The notes: generated by a model not told the origin, from the sequence alone. Shown: positions 10,153 to 22,022, counted from the stretch's first letter. The stretch is DNA of 40,000 nt from Stramonita haemastoma (GCA_030674155.1 CM060326.1:26762950-26802949), one strand, 5' to 3'. A program made the numbers and translations.

Positions 10153-10645
10153 GCATCTCTTCCTGAGAGGTCTTAAAGAGTTGCTATATCTCTTTCTAAG
10201 AGGTCTTAAAGTGTTGCTATATCTTAGAGGTCTTAAAGGGTTGCTATATCTCTTTCTAAGAGGTCTTAAAGTGTTGCTATATCTTAGAGGTCTTAAAGGG
10301 TTGCTATATCTCTTTCTAAGAGGTCTTAAAGAGTTGCGATATCTCTTTCTAAAAGGTTTTAAAGGGTTGCTATATATATTTCTAAGAGGTCTTAAAGAGT
10401 TGTTACACCTCTTTCTAAGAGGTCTTAAACAGTTGCGATATCTCTTTCTAAGAGGTCTTATCTTAAACAGTTGCTATATCTCTTTCTAAGAGGTCTTAAA
10501 GAGTTGTTACATCTCTTTCTAAGAGGTCTTAAACAGTTGCTATATCTATTTCTAAGAGGTCTTAAACAGTTGCTATATCTATTTCTAAGAGGTCTTAAAC
10601 AGTTGCTATACCTCTCCCTATAAGGTCCTAGAGAGCTTCTGTAGT
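10153..10645. repeat. 33-bp minisatellite array, right block with 60-bp HOR
   Basis: Same family as the left block (AGAGGTCTTAAAGAGTTGCTATATCTCTTTCTA), but most units carry GCTATATC where the left block has GCTACAT. Several units are shortened to 27 bp. A 27+33 pair forms a 60-bp higher-order unit that occurs twice without a single difference (10201-10260 and 10261-10320). The array decays after about 10600. Confidence 0.97.
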
Positions 10646-10850
10646 CAGGCACTACTCATTATTTTGATTTTTCATAATGTATACATTTACATTATTAAAA
10701 TTAATTTTGACTGCAGAAATTTGACCAAGCCAGCTATCATGACTGTCGATTCTTTCATGACATAAAATGCATGTTGCACATAAGACTACAGGTAGCTGAG
10801 CAAACAAATGCCAGTGAAAAATAAACGCACCAAAACCGAGAAACTTCCCA

Positions 10851-10925
10851 TAGCCTAGTAATCTATTTTCTGTTAAAGATTAAATGTCCGGTTTACTGTG
10901 AGGTTCGAATCCTGGGTGCTTTACC
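10851..10925 (+). repeat. tRNA-promoter-like element
   Basis: TAGCCTAGTAATC (10851-10863) matches an A box and GGTTCGAATCC (10902-10912) is a perfect B box, about 50 bp apart. Neither the acceptor stem nor a full T stem pairs, so it is not a functional tRNA. A tRNA-derived SINE head or tRNA relic is likely; no 3' tail was identified. Confidence 0.4.
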
Positions 10926-11572
10926 TCTGAACAGTCCCGCCGTCTATCCTTATTGTGTGTTTTCGTAGTATAGTCTATTGTGTTCAGTTAGAGAGAACTG
11001 GACTCCATACCTTTTGCACTGCACTGTTTGTTGTGCTTTGCACCCAAGTATCGTATGTTAATAATAGGCAGTTTTGTTTTACTTTTGCAAGGTTTTCCTT
11101 ATTCAAGGGTGAAGTTTAAAACGAGTTTTAGATCTGATTTTAGAAGCTCGTTTTCAGAGTGGCTCTTACATGTTGACAGTATGTGTTCAGAGTTTGGTGT
11201 ATCACAAAGATTTTTTGTTTAAAAACAAACAACAAACATAACGTGTCGCATTGAAGTGGCTCAACATTATTTTGACTAACAGCATACACATTTGTCTGCG
11301 ATATAGGGTTTATTTACCATGCTAATGTTGTTGTTTTTCTTTTTTGTGTTTACTTGTTTGTTTAGTGAAATTTGTTACATAAGCATGCAAGCTAGCCGTT
11401 TACATGAATTCAGCTATTTGTTTTGTCTGAAAGACTTAAACCCAGGCCTTTTTTGAGGAATAGGGGAGGATGGAGGACGGAAGGTTGGGGAGGGGTATAA
11501 TACAATCATCGTACGATAACCTGCTCAGGTTTTAAGTTTACACTTCTTACTTTTCTGACGTACTCTTACAAC
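10926..11572. other. Unique AT-rich DNA, no gene seen
   Basis: Short chance frames only (for example 11028-11222 +). There is a G/A-rich patch at about 11459-11500. No recognisable motif. Confidence 0.6.
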
Positions 11573-11581
11573 GCGGGCGCG

Positions 11582-11664
<83 letters not shown>

Positions 11665-11671
11665 CACACAC

Positions 11672-11756
<85 letters not shown>

Positions 11757-11870
11757 CACACACACACTAACACACACACTAACACACACACATACACACA
11801 CACACCACACAAACGCACACACACACAGAATCACACACACATAAACGCACGCATGCATGCATATATGCAT
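11573..11870. repeat. (GC)n(AC)n(CT)n(AC)n compound microsatellite
   Basis: Alternating GC (about 11573-11590), AC (11591-11672), CT (11673-11702), AC (11705-11752), then degenerate ACAC/TAAC and GCAT/GCAC units to about 11870. GC followed by AC is a classic Z-DNA-prone alternation. Confidence 0.97.
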
Positions 11871-12614
11871 GCATCCGCGTATGTATTTCGAAAGCGATAA
11901 ATCGTACCCACATACCACTAACGTTTATTTTGTAGACATTCCAGAACACAGGCAAACTGCTGGGTATCATTTAAGAAGTAAAGTTTATATGTTAAAAAAA
12001 CGATCATTTTTGAATTTTCTGAATAGCGATGTACGAAGAGAGTTGGAATTTTTAGGAAACAAAACTGTTAACCTTGCCTAAGCTTTATTAAAAAAAGAAA
12101 CTTCCATTTCTTTCAAACAAATTGCTCATTAAGCTTGTCATTTTTAGATACATGTTTCTGAGTTGTTATATGTATAGTCGATTTGAAGATATATTTTTTT
12201 CTCCTTTTTTGTTTTGAAAGGGTTTGGTCACTTCTTTAACAAACTTTTAGATGTTTACGATGTTGTTTTTTATGATTTTTGTTTCTGTTTTGCATGTACA
12301 TGGGATTGGATATTTTTAAAAATATGTCTGTGTTTTTTGTTTACTTTTTTATGTTCTTACTTTTTAAATCTGGAGAATTTTACAGTGACCACTTTGATAG
12401 CTGATACAGTTGGGAAAAGAAGAATGCATGGAGGGAACTGAAAACAGTCCATGGTTTCTTTTGTTCCGAACAAAACAGGGACTGTTTGGTGATTGAAGCA
12501 TGTTGAGTCATTTCAGTGTGGTGTGAAATAATATTTTTGTTTGTTTAAAGCAAGCTAGACATATTTGCATTTTTCTTAATAAACCAACAACTACAAACAC
12601 ACACTCCTACGCAG

Positions 12615-12616
<2 letters not shown>
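11871..12616. other. AT-rich unique DNA, no gene seen
   Basis: T-rich with chance frames at 11857-12081 and 12214-12441 (+). No domain, RNA or repeat family was recognised. Confidence 0.6.
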
Positions 12617-12674
<58 letters not shown>

Positions 12675-12699
12675 CACACACACACAAACGCACGCATAC

Positions 12700-12777
<78 letters not shown>
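12617..12777. repeat. (AC)n then (GA)n compound microsatellite
   Basis: AC units 12617-12690 with small interruptions, a short linker, then GA units 12702-12777. Confidence 0.97.
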
Positions 12778-13010
12778 CTTACGATGTCAGTATGAGGCAT
12801 GTGGGGTTGGTATTTGTGATATTTGTTTGGGGTGGTTTTTCTTCTTCTTCTTTTTTTGTGAAGTCATTGCATGCTGCTTGAGTTACGAACGGCAGGGCTT
12901 GTTGGAGTCGTTAGCTAAATGTATTTGGTTGAAAGTCCTGAAACTTGTGTTCTGCATTGCAAGATCGATTCGTTTCGATTAATTTTATTTATGTTGTGCT
13001 GTACACACAG

Positions 13011-13139
13011 AGTGGTCAACCCCCCAAAAAACCAGAGCTAAGGCGTGAGCTTGATTCAATCAGACAGTACTACACTAGACATCTCTCTGTCTGGTCAGCT
13101 AAAACACGTTTACGAACCATATGCTTCCTCTGTAGCTGA
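13011..13139 (+). CDS. Candidate terminal exon, 42 codons
   Basis: A 3' splice-like site ends CTGTACACACAG (13010). From 13011 a phase-0 frame reads SGQPPKKPELRREL..., then a YYTRHLSVW-containing segment, and stops at 13139. Composition is balanced and unlike the repeat-driven frames around it. The pyrimidine tract is weak and a GTGAGC donor-like site lies inside at about 13045, so the exon could be shorter. No family was recognised. Confidence 0.22.
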   Translation, partial: SGQPPKKPELRRELDSIRQYYTRHLSVWSAKTRLRTICFLCS

Positions 13140-14810
13140 CTGGAAACCTAAAGCTTGATTTCTATTGCAGTATGCGATGATCAGTGTTTCTCCATACTGT
13201 ACCTTTTTCAGACAACTGGACTGATATCTGTAGGTGGGGGGAGGGGATTTTTTGTACAGTGTGTTGAAAGTGATTTTATTAATGCTGTTTTAAAACTTGA
13301 TATTGCTCGGCCCTCTTCATGTTTTATAGGCATGGTTAGAACCATAATGAATACAGCTGTACTGCTAATATTTATGGCACAATCAGTGACATCCGTTTAT
13401 GTTATATAGCGATGTTTCTCTCATAAAACCTACACACATACGAATAAAGGTAGAAAATGCTTTGCTATTTTGGTCCTTGATGGTATTGTTTTGTGTTGAC
13501 AATACTTTACTACTCCCTATTTCCATGGAACTTGCTTTTGCTGGACTTTGTCATATTTAACAACAAGAAGAAAGGCAGTAAGAAGAGAAGCTTGGGGATT
13601 AGGAGGTGGGGAGGGTGAGATTGGGGGGGGGGGGGGGCAGGCGGGAGGATGGAGAGAGGATGGGTGGGTGTCAAAACAGACCGTAAGTAAATGTTCCTTT
13701 TATAGCTTTTACGTGATTTTTTTTTTTGAAAATATGGGTGTTTGTACTTTATTAATATTTCAATTGTTTTGAAGACAAACTACGATGCGATGTATCATAT
13801 GTTGCTGCCACGACTATTGAAAACTACCAAGCGGGCGCTGATAATTATGTAATTGTGTGATAGTGTCGAATTTGAATTATGCACAATTTTATTGTTGGTT
13901 TATTTCATGGGGAAAATATGTAACGATGAAATGAATCGGGAAAATAGGTTCAAAGGGAAAGTAAAGCAGACCTAAATACATCGAATTAGAAAGCTGATTC
14001 TCCAATGTATAAACACTTGGATTAGGAGACACAGATGGAGTGTGGCGGTAGTGCAGGGGGGCGAGGGGGGGGGGAGATGAGCGTGTGAAGGAGTGGAAGG
14101 GACTTGGGTGTTTACTGTCAGGACTGTGATCTGACCTGACGTAACAGACTAAAAACGAGCATCTGAAAAGAGAGGAAAAGAGAGAGACGAAAGAACATTG
14201 TTGTTCCTATTGAAAACAAAAAGAATAATTATACACATTAGTCTAAACAGCATTTCTAAAAAAAATATGTAAACTGAAATCCTGATTACCTGTTCAAAGT
14301 TTGTTTTTGCACTCTGAACATTTGGCCTGTTTTTAAATTTGAACTGGTTGTAGCAGAAGCTCAGTGAACTTTGTCCTAATGCAAACACACCGTTTCCCCT
14401 AACTGCAATATACACGAATGGGTGAAAGTAGTGATAATGTATTTTCTGCACCATTTTTATCTGATTCCAGGCATACAAATGAATATGGACGATGATTCGT
14501 TGTCTTTCTGAAAAAAAATCTTTGATGAACTACGCACCCAGCACACTTTTGCTTGATTTTTTTTTAAGTCAGAAGACAACTTAAGAGGAACATGGAATAA
14601 ATCAGATGATAAAAACAACGAAATGGGGTTTAACAAAACCTATTGTACTCGTGCCAGCATCTGCACTTTTCTCAATGTCAGAGCTGTTGACTGCGTGATA
14701 AAGATTAATGGCTAGGATGGAAGTGAGATTAATAAAAAGAAAAAACAAGAAACACACCAGGCTACTTGATAATAGTTATATCGTTATCCTAAATATCTTA
14801 GTCTTTGCAG
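13140..14810. other. Unique AT-rich DNA with G runs, no supported gene
   Basis: G-rich tracts lie at 13595-13645 (with a 15-base G run at 13623-13637) and about 14056-14075. The minus-strand 109-codon frame at 14149-14478 is in AT-rich sequence, has no domain and is within chance length. The stretch ends in a pyrimidine tract before the candidate exon at 14811. Confidence 0.55.
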
Positions 14811-14973
14811 GCAAGTAAAGACCAAACTGGGGTTGATGCAAAAGGCCGAAGACAGACCAGCCTGGTGTAAACTATCGACCACTGTGTCGACCTGCATGTG
14901 TGGTGACCATCTTGGCCAGAGGGCTGCTGATGCTGAGGATGTAGGACTAAATGACCAGCTGAGTGACCTCTGA
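14811..14973 (+). CDS. Candidate terminal exon, 53 codons
   Basis: A pyrimidine tract ending TTAGTCTTTGCAG (14810) precedes a phase-1 frame beginning QVKTKLGLMQKAEDRPAW. It includes a CMCGDH motif, is rich in Asp/Glu/Gln/Leu, and ends at TGA (14971-14973). The block is clearly less AT-rich than its flanks and its codons look coding. The minus strand is also open through the same block (14798-15190), so strand is not certain. A TE fragment is a real alternative. No family was recognised. Confidence 0.33.
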
Positions 14974-15753
14974 AAGGAATAGATGTAGGGATATTTACAC
15001 TACAGTCCATCGTAAAACAACAGAAAAACAAAAGAGTTCGAATCAATGAAATGGAAAGAATGCAAGTAACAGGTATGAATTTTACTATTATTCCTAGCAT
15101 TTCAGAATACCGTAAGTGTAGTAACACTCGATTGCTGCAGTAGCTGTCTGTACAAGGGGTGGTGAATTGATGTGGCATCGATAAGGTCACATAGACAAAA
15201 TAGTTTGCGAGGGAATGGGCCTGCAGTTTGAGTTTTGTTCTTCATTCCCGTGTTATTTCTATTTTGTTATTATGCCTGCCAATGGACGTTAGACCTCAAC
15301 AACGGAGCGAACATTTTATTCTATTGTACGTAAAGATGATGCTATACAGCACTCGCGGCTTTTGTTTCCTTGTCTGTATTTATAACGATTCGTTTCTTGT
15401 TTGTTTTTTGTTTTTTTTTTTTGGGGGGGAGTGAGGGTAGAAGTGTTTATTTCAAAATTGTTTTTAAAGTAAGTGGTTTTGTTCTTATTTTGAAGATTTA
15501 AAAAAGTTTACCAAAAAAAGATAGCAAGTAGAAACGTTAACAGAGCGGAGGAGTTTTTGCAACTGTGTACAATTTGACTTTGCGTCCCTAGTTTCTGATG
15601 TTGCTTTCTGATTAATTTTGATTCATTACGTACAAACAATTATAGCAATCGGTTAAAACTGGATACACGTTTGTGTCACTCAATAGATATTTCAGAACGT
15701 TTTGTGATATTTGATTCGATCCTTACCTTTTATGCTGAATAAGTACTTGCACA

Positions 15754-15756
<3 letters not shown>
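14974..15756. other. AT-rich unique DNA, no gene seen
   Basis: Chance frames only. A T-run followed by a G-run at about 15410-15430 is low complexity. Confidence 0.6.

Positions 15757-15828
<72 letters not shown>
15757..15828. repeat. (TA)n microsatellite
   Basis: About 70 bp of uninterrupted AT, which can extrude as a cruciform. Confidence 0.97.
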
Positions 15829-15835
<7 letters not shown>

Positions 15836-15908
15836 TAAGAGCATCCATATATAGGTATAGATGCAAGAGAGAGAACGATGAAAGAAAGAGAATTAGAGAA
15901 TGATAGAA

Positions 15909-15924
15909 AGGAGAGAGAGGAGAG

Positions 15925-16006
<82 letters not shown>

Positions 16007-16036
16007 CGGACAGACGGACAGACGGACGGACGGACG

Positions 16037-16081
<45 letters not shown>
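15909..16081. repeat. (GA)n then (GACG)n/(GACA)n
   Basis: Imperfect GA with GGA/AGA interruptions to about 16006, then GACG units (about 16005-16040) changing to GACA to 16081. Confidence 0.96.
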
Positions 16082-16088
<7 letters not shown>

Positions 16089-16287
16089 TTTGGTTAAAAT
16101 TTTCATTCCAAAGACTGTTAAACAAACTGTCTGTGGTTATTTCCTAATGGCGCCACCTACACTTCATTGAATCAGAAATGTTAACACGTCACAAACATAG
16201 TATTTGATCAATGTTTCAATCTAACTGCAGAAAAAGGGTTGACTTGGAAAACTATGTCATTTGTTTTTTTTATTATTCCACTGAGAG

Positions 16288-16368
16288 GTGTGTGTGTGGT
16301 GTGTGTTGTGTGTGTGTGTTGTTGTGTTTGTGTGTGGTGTGTGTGTGTGTGTTGTGTGTGTGTGTGTG

Positions 16369-16420
<52 letters not shown>
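16288..16420. repeat. (GT)n with GTT/GGT interruptions
   Basis: Several interrupted GT blocks followed by a clean GT run at about 16371-16420. Confidence 0.96.
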
Positions 16421-16422
<2 letters not shown>

Positions 16423-16499
16423 AAGCGATAACTATTGTTCCTGTTTGTTATATACATACATGAATTAGATATGTTGTGGTGATAACTCGGACGCGAGAG

Positions 16500-16937
16500 C
16501 GTGCGTGTGAGCGCGCTCGGCCACTCACACGCCCCCCCCCCTCCCACATACATACAGACTGCGTGCGTGCTACAACATACATCTTAATACTTATCACACA
16601 CATAACATACTCACTTACACATCATACATACATACATACATAATACATACTACATACATACATGGTAATGCACAACCCAATCGTCTGTCTGTTCTGTCTC
16701 TGTCTGTCTGTCTGTCTGTCTGTCTGCTGCGTCACGTCTGCTGCTGTCTGTCTTCTTCTCTCCTCTCTCTCCTCTCTCCATCTCTCTCATCTCTCTCTCA
16801 TCTACCTCTCTCTCTCTTCCACTCTCTCCTCTCTCCACACATACAACACCACATTCTCTCTCTGCTTTGTAACATTCTTTACACACTAAGGACAGGGAAG
16901 GACATATTGTTGACGTTATTATCTGTCCTCTCTCTCC

Positions 16938-16997
<60 letters not shown>

Positions 16998-17102
16998 TCT
17001 CTCTCTCTCTCCACACACACACATTCTCTCTCTGCATTTGTAACATTCTTAACACACATAAGGAACAGGGAAGAGAACATATTGATATGACGTTATTATT
17101 CT
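16500..17102. repeat. Mixed CATA, CTGT, CT repeats with duplicated block
   Basis: CG-rich alternation and a C run (about 16500-16545), CATA units (16612-16660), CTGT (about 16684-16727) and long interrupted CT stretches (16755-17010). A non-repetitive block occurs twice (16835-16925 and 17011-17102). Each copy begins with CCACAC and has the common core ATTCTCTCTCTGC, and each ends in GACGTTATTAT. The copies differ mostly by single-base gains and losses. Confidence 0.9.
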
Positions 17103-18726
17103 ATGTAACTTTATATACCACATGCATGCGTCCCTTATAAACATCTGCAAAACTTGCAGTCAGAGTTAATTTTGACATACAACATTGCTTTGTTTGATAT
17201 TTTTGTGTGCACGTATGGATAAGACGATTTTTAAAGAAATTGCACATTATACTGGATTGCCTGTTTATTTGTTTGTTTGTTTTGCTTTGCTTTACTTTGT
17301 TGATTGTATAAGTTGAAAGAAAAACAGATACAGACATAGAGGGATAGACAGACTGAGAGATAGACAAAGACGACAGGCTGAATACAAGGATAAAAAGTAA
17401 GCAAAGGCTTGTATCACTTGTTTTTTTTTCGAACGAATTTGCAGTGTTGTTGGTGATATTTCCAACACATCTATTGATTATTATATATCAATGACATGTA
17501 CCTTATAACCTTGCAATTTTTTTCTTTTTTGTGTTGGTAACATAAACCCATTGTTCACAACAAACACAATGTGAAACCCCTCAAGGCGATGTACCGTTTA
17601 AAATATTTTTTTTTATTTGAAAGATTGCTGTTTTTTACAAAGATCAACCCTACATTTTATGTTTATGTGAACAAGTATCCTTATGAAGACAGTCAACACC
17701 AGAATACAATAAAGTAGTGATAGAGAGAGGGTGAAGCTAAGAATAGCAACAGCTCTTTACAGAAAGTAGCAAGACGCAAACGTGGGCAACGAATCAGATC
17801 TGAAAAAACAAATCTCTCAACAAACAGATATCGGTGACAGAAGGCTGTTCAAAGTGTAACTCAGGCATAAGTAAACAAAAATGGAGGTGAAATCGTTATA
17901 CTTTTGTTTGTTCTTATATGATTTTCCCCAAAGCCATTTGTTTGTTTATGATTATTGCTATTTCCTCTACTTCTCGATACATGATTAAGATTCCCTTAAT
18001 ACCATGTTATGTTTAAAACTAGTGAAATATTCGATCCAATGTTTGTTCCCTACAAACATATTATACTTTGGGTGAATTGCGAGAAATGTCTTGAATGTGC
18101 GAACAAGTTTATGGATAATATAAAACAAACCTTTCTTGTTTCCAAATCATGAACTTATGTACAAAATAATGATCGAAAACTGCACATTATCGATTTCTTC
18201 TTTTTAATCGTTTATACATGATTCCTTACGTAACTATTACTAACGTTGGTGAGTTTGGTAGAAATGGTTGATTGTTTTTATATATAATTTGATGTTTCCT
18301 TGATATTTTTTCTCTGTTAAACTACTGGAGGGGGGACGGGAGGGGAGTGCTTGGAAGGGTTTGGGGAAAAGAAGTGTTGCCATGTGCATGAATACACACG
18401 AGAGTGTATAAGCGCAAAGTTTGGGAGTAGAACTCCATAATCGACCATGCTATTTCCTCTGTACCTTCCTGTGATTCTGAATTAATACTTCAGCTTGCGA
18501 TTTGTAGATCATGAAAACAGTGTTCAGCCTCCAGTGGATGTTTTCATGATGTTTTAAACAGTATCTTTTAGAGATCTATCTTTTAAAAAATAGAACAAAA
18601 CAAAAAAAATCAGAGATGTGCACTGTGCAATCTTGGTAGAATTGGTATGTTTGTGAGTTTGTAGCTTTGTAATATTAACAAATTAAAAGGTTTGGTATCA
18701 TTTCTGCCTCATTTTCCCTTTAGTCA
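17103..18726. other. AT-rich unique DNA, no gene seen
   Basis: No coding signal. A perfect 12-bp inverted repeat, ATCATGAAAACA (18508-18519) with its complement (18539-18550) around a 19-nt loop, is the only structure noted. A G-rich patch lies at 18329-18365. Confidence 0.6.
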
Positions 18727-18950
18727 TTCTCTCTCTCTGTCTCTGTCTCTGTCTCTGTCTCTGTCTCTCTCTGTCTCTCTGTCTCTCTCTCTCTCTCTCT
18801 CTGTCTCTGTCTCTCTCTGTCTCTCTCTCTGTCTCTGTCTCTCTGTCTCTCTGTCTCTCTGTCTCTGTCTCTGTCTCTGTCTCTCTCCTCTCTGTCTCTC
18901 TGTCTCTGTCTCTGTCTCTCTGTCTCTCTGTCTCTGTCTCTGTCTCTGTC

Positions 18951-19033
<83 letters not shown>
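18727..19033. repeat. (CT)n/(CTGTCT)n array
   Basis: About 300 bp of CT with irregular TGTC/TCTG insertions, ending in about 70 bp of pure CT. All long open frames here come from it. Confidence 0.97.
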
Positions 19034-19036
<3 letters not shown>

Positions 19037-20219
19037 CACTTTAATGGGCTGGAAATCCTCCTTAGCCACTGAAATTCCCACGTTTTGAGTTTCACACTCT
19101 TAATATGGGAGCCGTTTTTGTTGTTGTTGTGTTATTCTAAAGAATCTTATTCATAAACTGTATACGCTTTGAAAGTCAAAATTTGGATGAGACTATTATA
19201 TGGCCATTTCTTAAGTAGACGTTTCTCAGTAAAATATCTGATTGAGAAGAAAAGATTGTTTTGACCGCGTTTGCTTGCAACTTGGATGATGTGTTGATTC
19301 AGTTTCCTATGCTTGGCTATATTGCCACGCAATAGTCACATGTTTAACATATAATCATCGGTGTTTTAAGAATGAGTGTTTATGTATTTTGCTGTTGTTG
19401 TTTTTTAAGCTGTGCTTCTCTAGTATCGATATTGCATGGGTGACGTTTGGAATACCCTAAGATACTTAGACAAAGCAGAGCCGTCCAACTGTTTATGTGG
19501 TCTTTTACCTAGAAACCAGCTAGTTGAGTCAGTCAGTAATGCGATCAGTTAGCTTATACGGTATCAGGGAACTTGTCCATGGGAGAAATGTAAACTCTCA
19601 GACATTCAGCCAGCAGTGAAAGCGAGATCCAATAGTGAGGAAGATAGTCGAACCACTAAGGTAGCAATTTCTATGGGGTTTAGCTTGCCGTGTTTAAAAA
19701 CACAAATAAGGAAACAGCCCTATACTTGCTGCATCGCCAAGCTCATTATATTATTGTTTTATTATTTTATTGTTTTATTATTGCTTATTATGTCATCTGA
19801 TTTATTACAAAGACAGTTAACGGTAAATTATTATTTTGTTGTTGTTGCAAAGTTAGCGTTCTTGTCTGAATGTTTACAGTGTCAATTACACACAATCTAA
19901 TTATATTACCTCTGGATTTAAGTACAATTTTGTTTTCAAATTTGATATACGTAAATAGTGTATTTTCATCTTTTTTTTAGCAGCTTGTTTATACGTAGAT
20001 GGCCTGAAATATGTAGATGCTGCTAACCGTGATAATGCAAGTTGTTATACATGCATTGCCTGATAATTCTATTTTAAGCGCGTTTATTATATTTTTGGTT
20101 GTTTTTGTTTTCGTTTCCGTGAGTTTCATTGCTCTTTTGATTGTTTGTTTTAATTTTTATGTTTCATATTTTGTGACGTCTGGTTATGGTTAATGCGACG
20201 CAGTAATCCAATTTTTGTC
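19034..20219. other. AT-rich unique DNA, no gene seen
   Basis: Chance frames only (19616-19900 +). Contains TTATTG-rich low complexity at about 19743-19790. Confidence 0.6.
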
Positions 20220-20296
<77 letters not shown>

Positions 20297-20550
20297 GCAC
20301 GCCGGCGCGCGCGCGCGCGCGCACACACACACACACAAAGTCTCAGACACAAACATACATATGTATTATGTATGTATGTATGTATTGTATGTATGTATGT
20401 ATGTATGTATGTTATGTATGTATGTATGTATGTATGTATGTATGTTTATACATGTATATGTATATATATATGTATATATATATATACATTCACACACACA
20501 CACACACACATATATATTATACACATATGTATGTATTATATATATATTAT

Positions 20551-20584
<34 letters not shown>

Positions 20585-20585
20585 G
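20220..20585. repeat. (CA)n(GC)n(CA)n, (ATGT)n, (TA)n compound array
   Basis: CA (20221-20294), GC alternation (20303-20322), CA (20322-20337), ATGT units (about 20358-20445), TA with a short CA block (20455-20520) and TA again to about 20582. Nearly the whole 365 bp is alternating purine-pyrimidine. Confidence 0.97.
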
Positions 20586-21682
20586 CGCACGCACTCACAT
20601 AACGTCTTTGAAAACAAAACAAACAACAACAACAAAAGAACAACAAAACGACAAAACAGACCCTAAGCTACATATAGATATAGGTACTGTGTTGTTGTTT
20701 TTTGATTGCAGAATAATGATATTGAGAAAGATCAGAGTTGTGATGATGATGGTGTAGCGAAGTTCTAGTCAAGGAAGGGGTTTATCAGCAGGGTCGTAAA
20801 TTAAGCTTCCCTTGTTTTTAGTATATCAGACCCGAGAAAAACAAATACTTGCAGTGTTGGAGAGTTAAAGTACGTCAAACGGTCAGATGCTGCGTCTGTA
20901 AAGGTAATAATGTTCAATATTTTATGGGTATCAATTGCTAAAATAATTATTCCCATTGTCACCGCAGTGATGTCGATGTCTTGAATTACGTTTTGTCTTA
21001 TATTACTATTTAAACTTTTGGGGGAATTTTTTTTTGAGAACCGTAACTGTTGATATGCTTGCTCACTCCCTCCCCCACATCGGCGCATGATTAACGTTTT
21101 TTTTTTTCTTTTACTTTTTACTTCTGTCATATATGTGTCTTTGCTGGGAAGCTTCAAAATACCAATGGAATATTTTAGTATTCAGCCGGACAGTTATTCA
21201 ATATTTTCTAAGGTCACAAAGCTGATAAAAACGTAGAAACCTGTAACATGCGCAAAGACAGACAGCGAGGACAATCCAGAAATTGAGCGAGATCAGGCAA
21301 TCAGTGAATGCTCTTAATCTTGACTGTTCCTGCAGTAAACAGCATCAGCATCATCAACCTATAAACACATTGAAGCAAACCAGCATCATCGGTCGGAAAA
21401 AAAGTTTTTGTTGTTTGATGATTAAAGTATGGGTTATTATTGTTTTCCTCTTTATTTCTACTATTTTCCCTGTACGATATTTTCATCACCTTTGTAAAAG
21501 ACGTTGAATAAACAGTTTATTGATTTCCACTGAAGCAATGGACGAAGAAGTCAGTCATCAAAGGGCGCATGCTCACTCTCTAGAAAGACTGTTCAGCAGG
21601 TGTCAGGCTCCCCAGTGTCTTCACAAGATGTAGCACTGGCCTGTCTTGTCTTGTATCTGTCTGATAGAAGGCCATCGCACAG
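20586..21682. other. AT-rich unique DNA, no supported gene
   Basis: The minus-strand 118-codon frame at 20801-21157 and the plus-strand 74-codon frame at 21283-21507 have no recognisable domain. The former begins in an oligo-A/T stretch. Confidence 0.55.
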
Positions 21683-21712
21683 TTACTACTACTGCTACTG
21701 CTACTGCTACTG

Positions 21713-21767
<55 letters not shown>

Positions 21768-21941
21768 TTCTATTACTCCTACTCCTACTCCTACTACTCC
21801 TACTACTCTTACTACTCCTACTACTACTACTACTACTCCTACTACTCCTCCTCCTACTACTCCTACTCTTCCTCCTCCTCCTCCTCCTCCTCCTCGTCCT
21901 CCTCCTCCTCGTCTCCTCCTCCTCCTCCTCCTCCTCCTCCT

Positions 21942-22022
<81 letters not shown>
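21683..22022. repeat. (ACT)n/(CCT)n trinucleotide mosaic
   Basis: ACT and GCT triplets, then ACT/CCT mixtures, a CCT/CGT-rich core (about 21860-21940), then about 75 bp of pure ACT. The triplet register is almost continuous, so every frame stays open. Confidence 0.97.

Noticed and set aside
10851..10925. Functional tRNA gene
   Set aside because: A and B boxes are present but the acceptor stem does not pair and the T stem is incomplete.
14149..14478. 109-codon minus-strand frame as a gene
   Set aside because: AT-rich, no domain, no splice signals, within chance length for this composition.
14931..14976. CTGAGGA ... GAAA, second hammerhead-like pair
   Set aside because: No stem II pairing adjacent to the core.
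18692..19095. Long Ser/Leu and Arg/Glu frames
   Set aside because: Produced by the CT/GA array.
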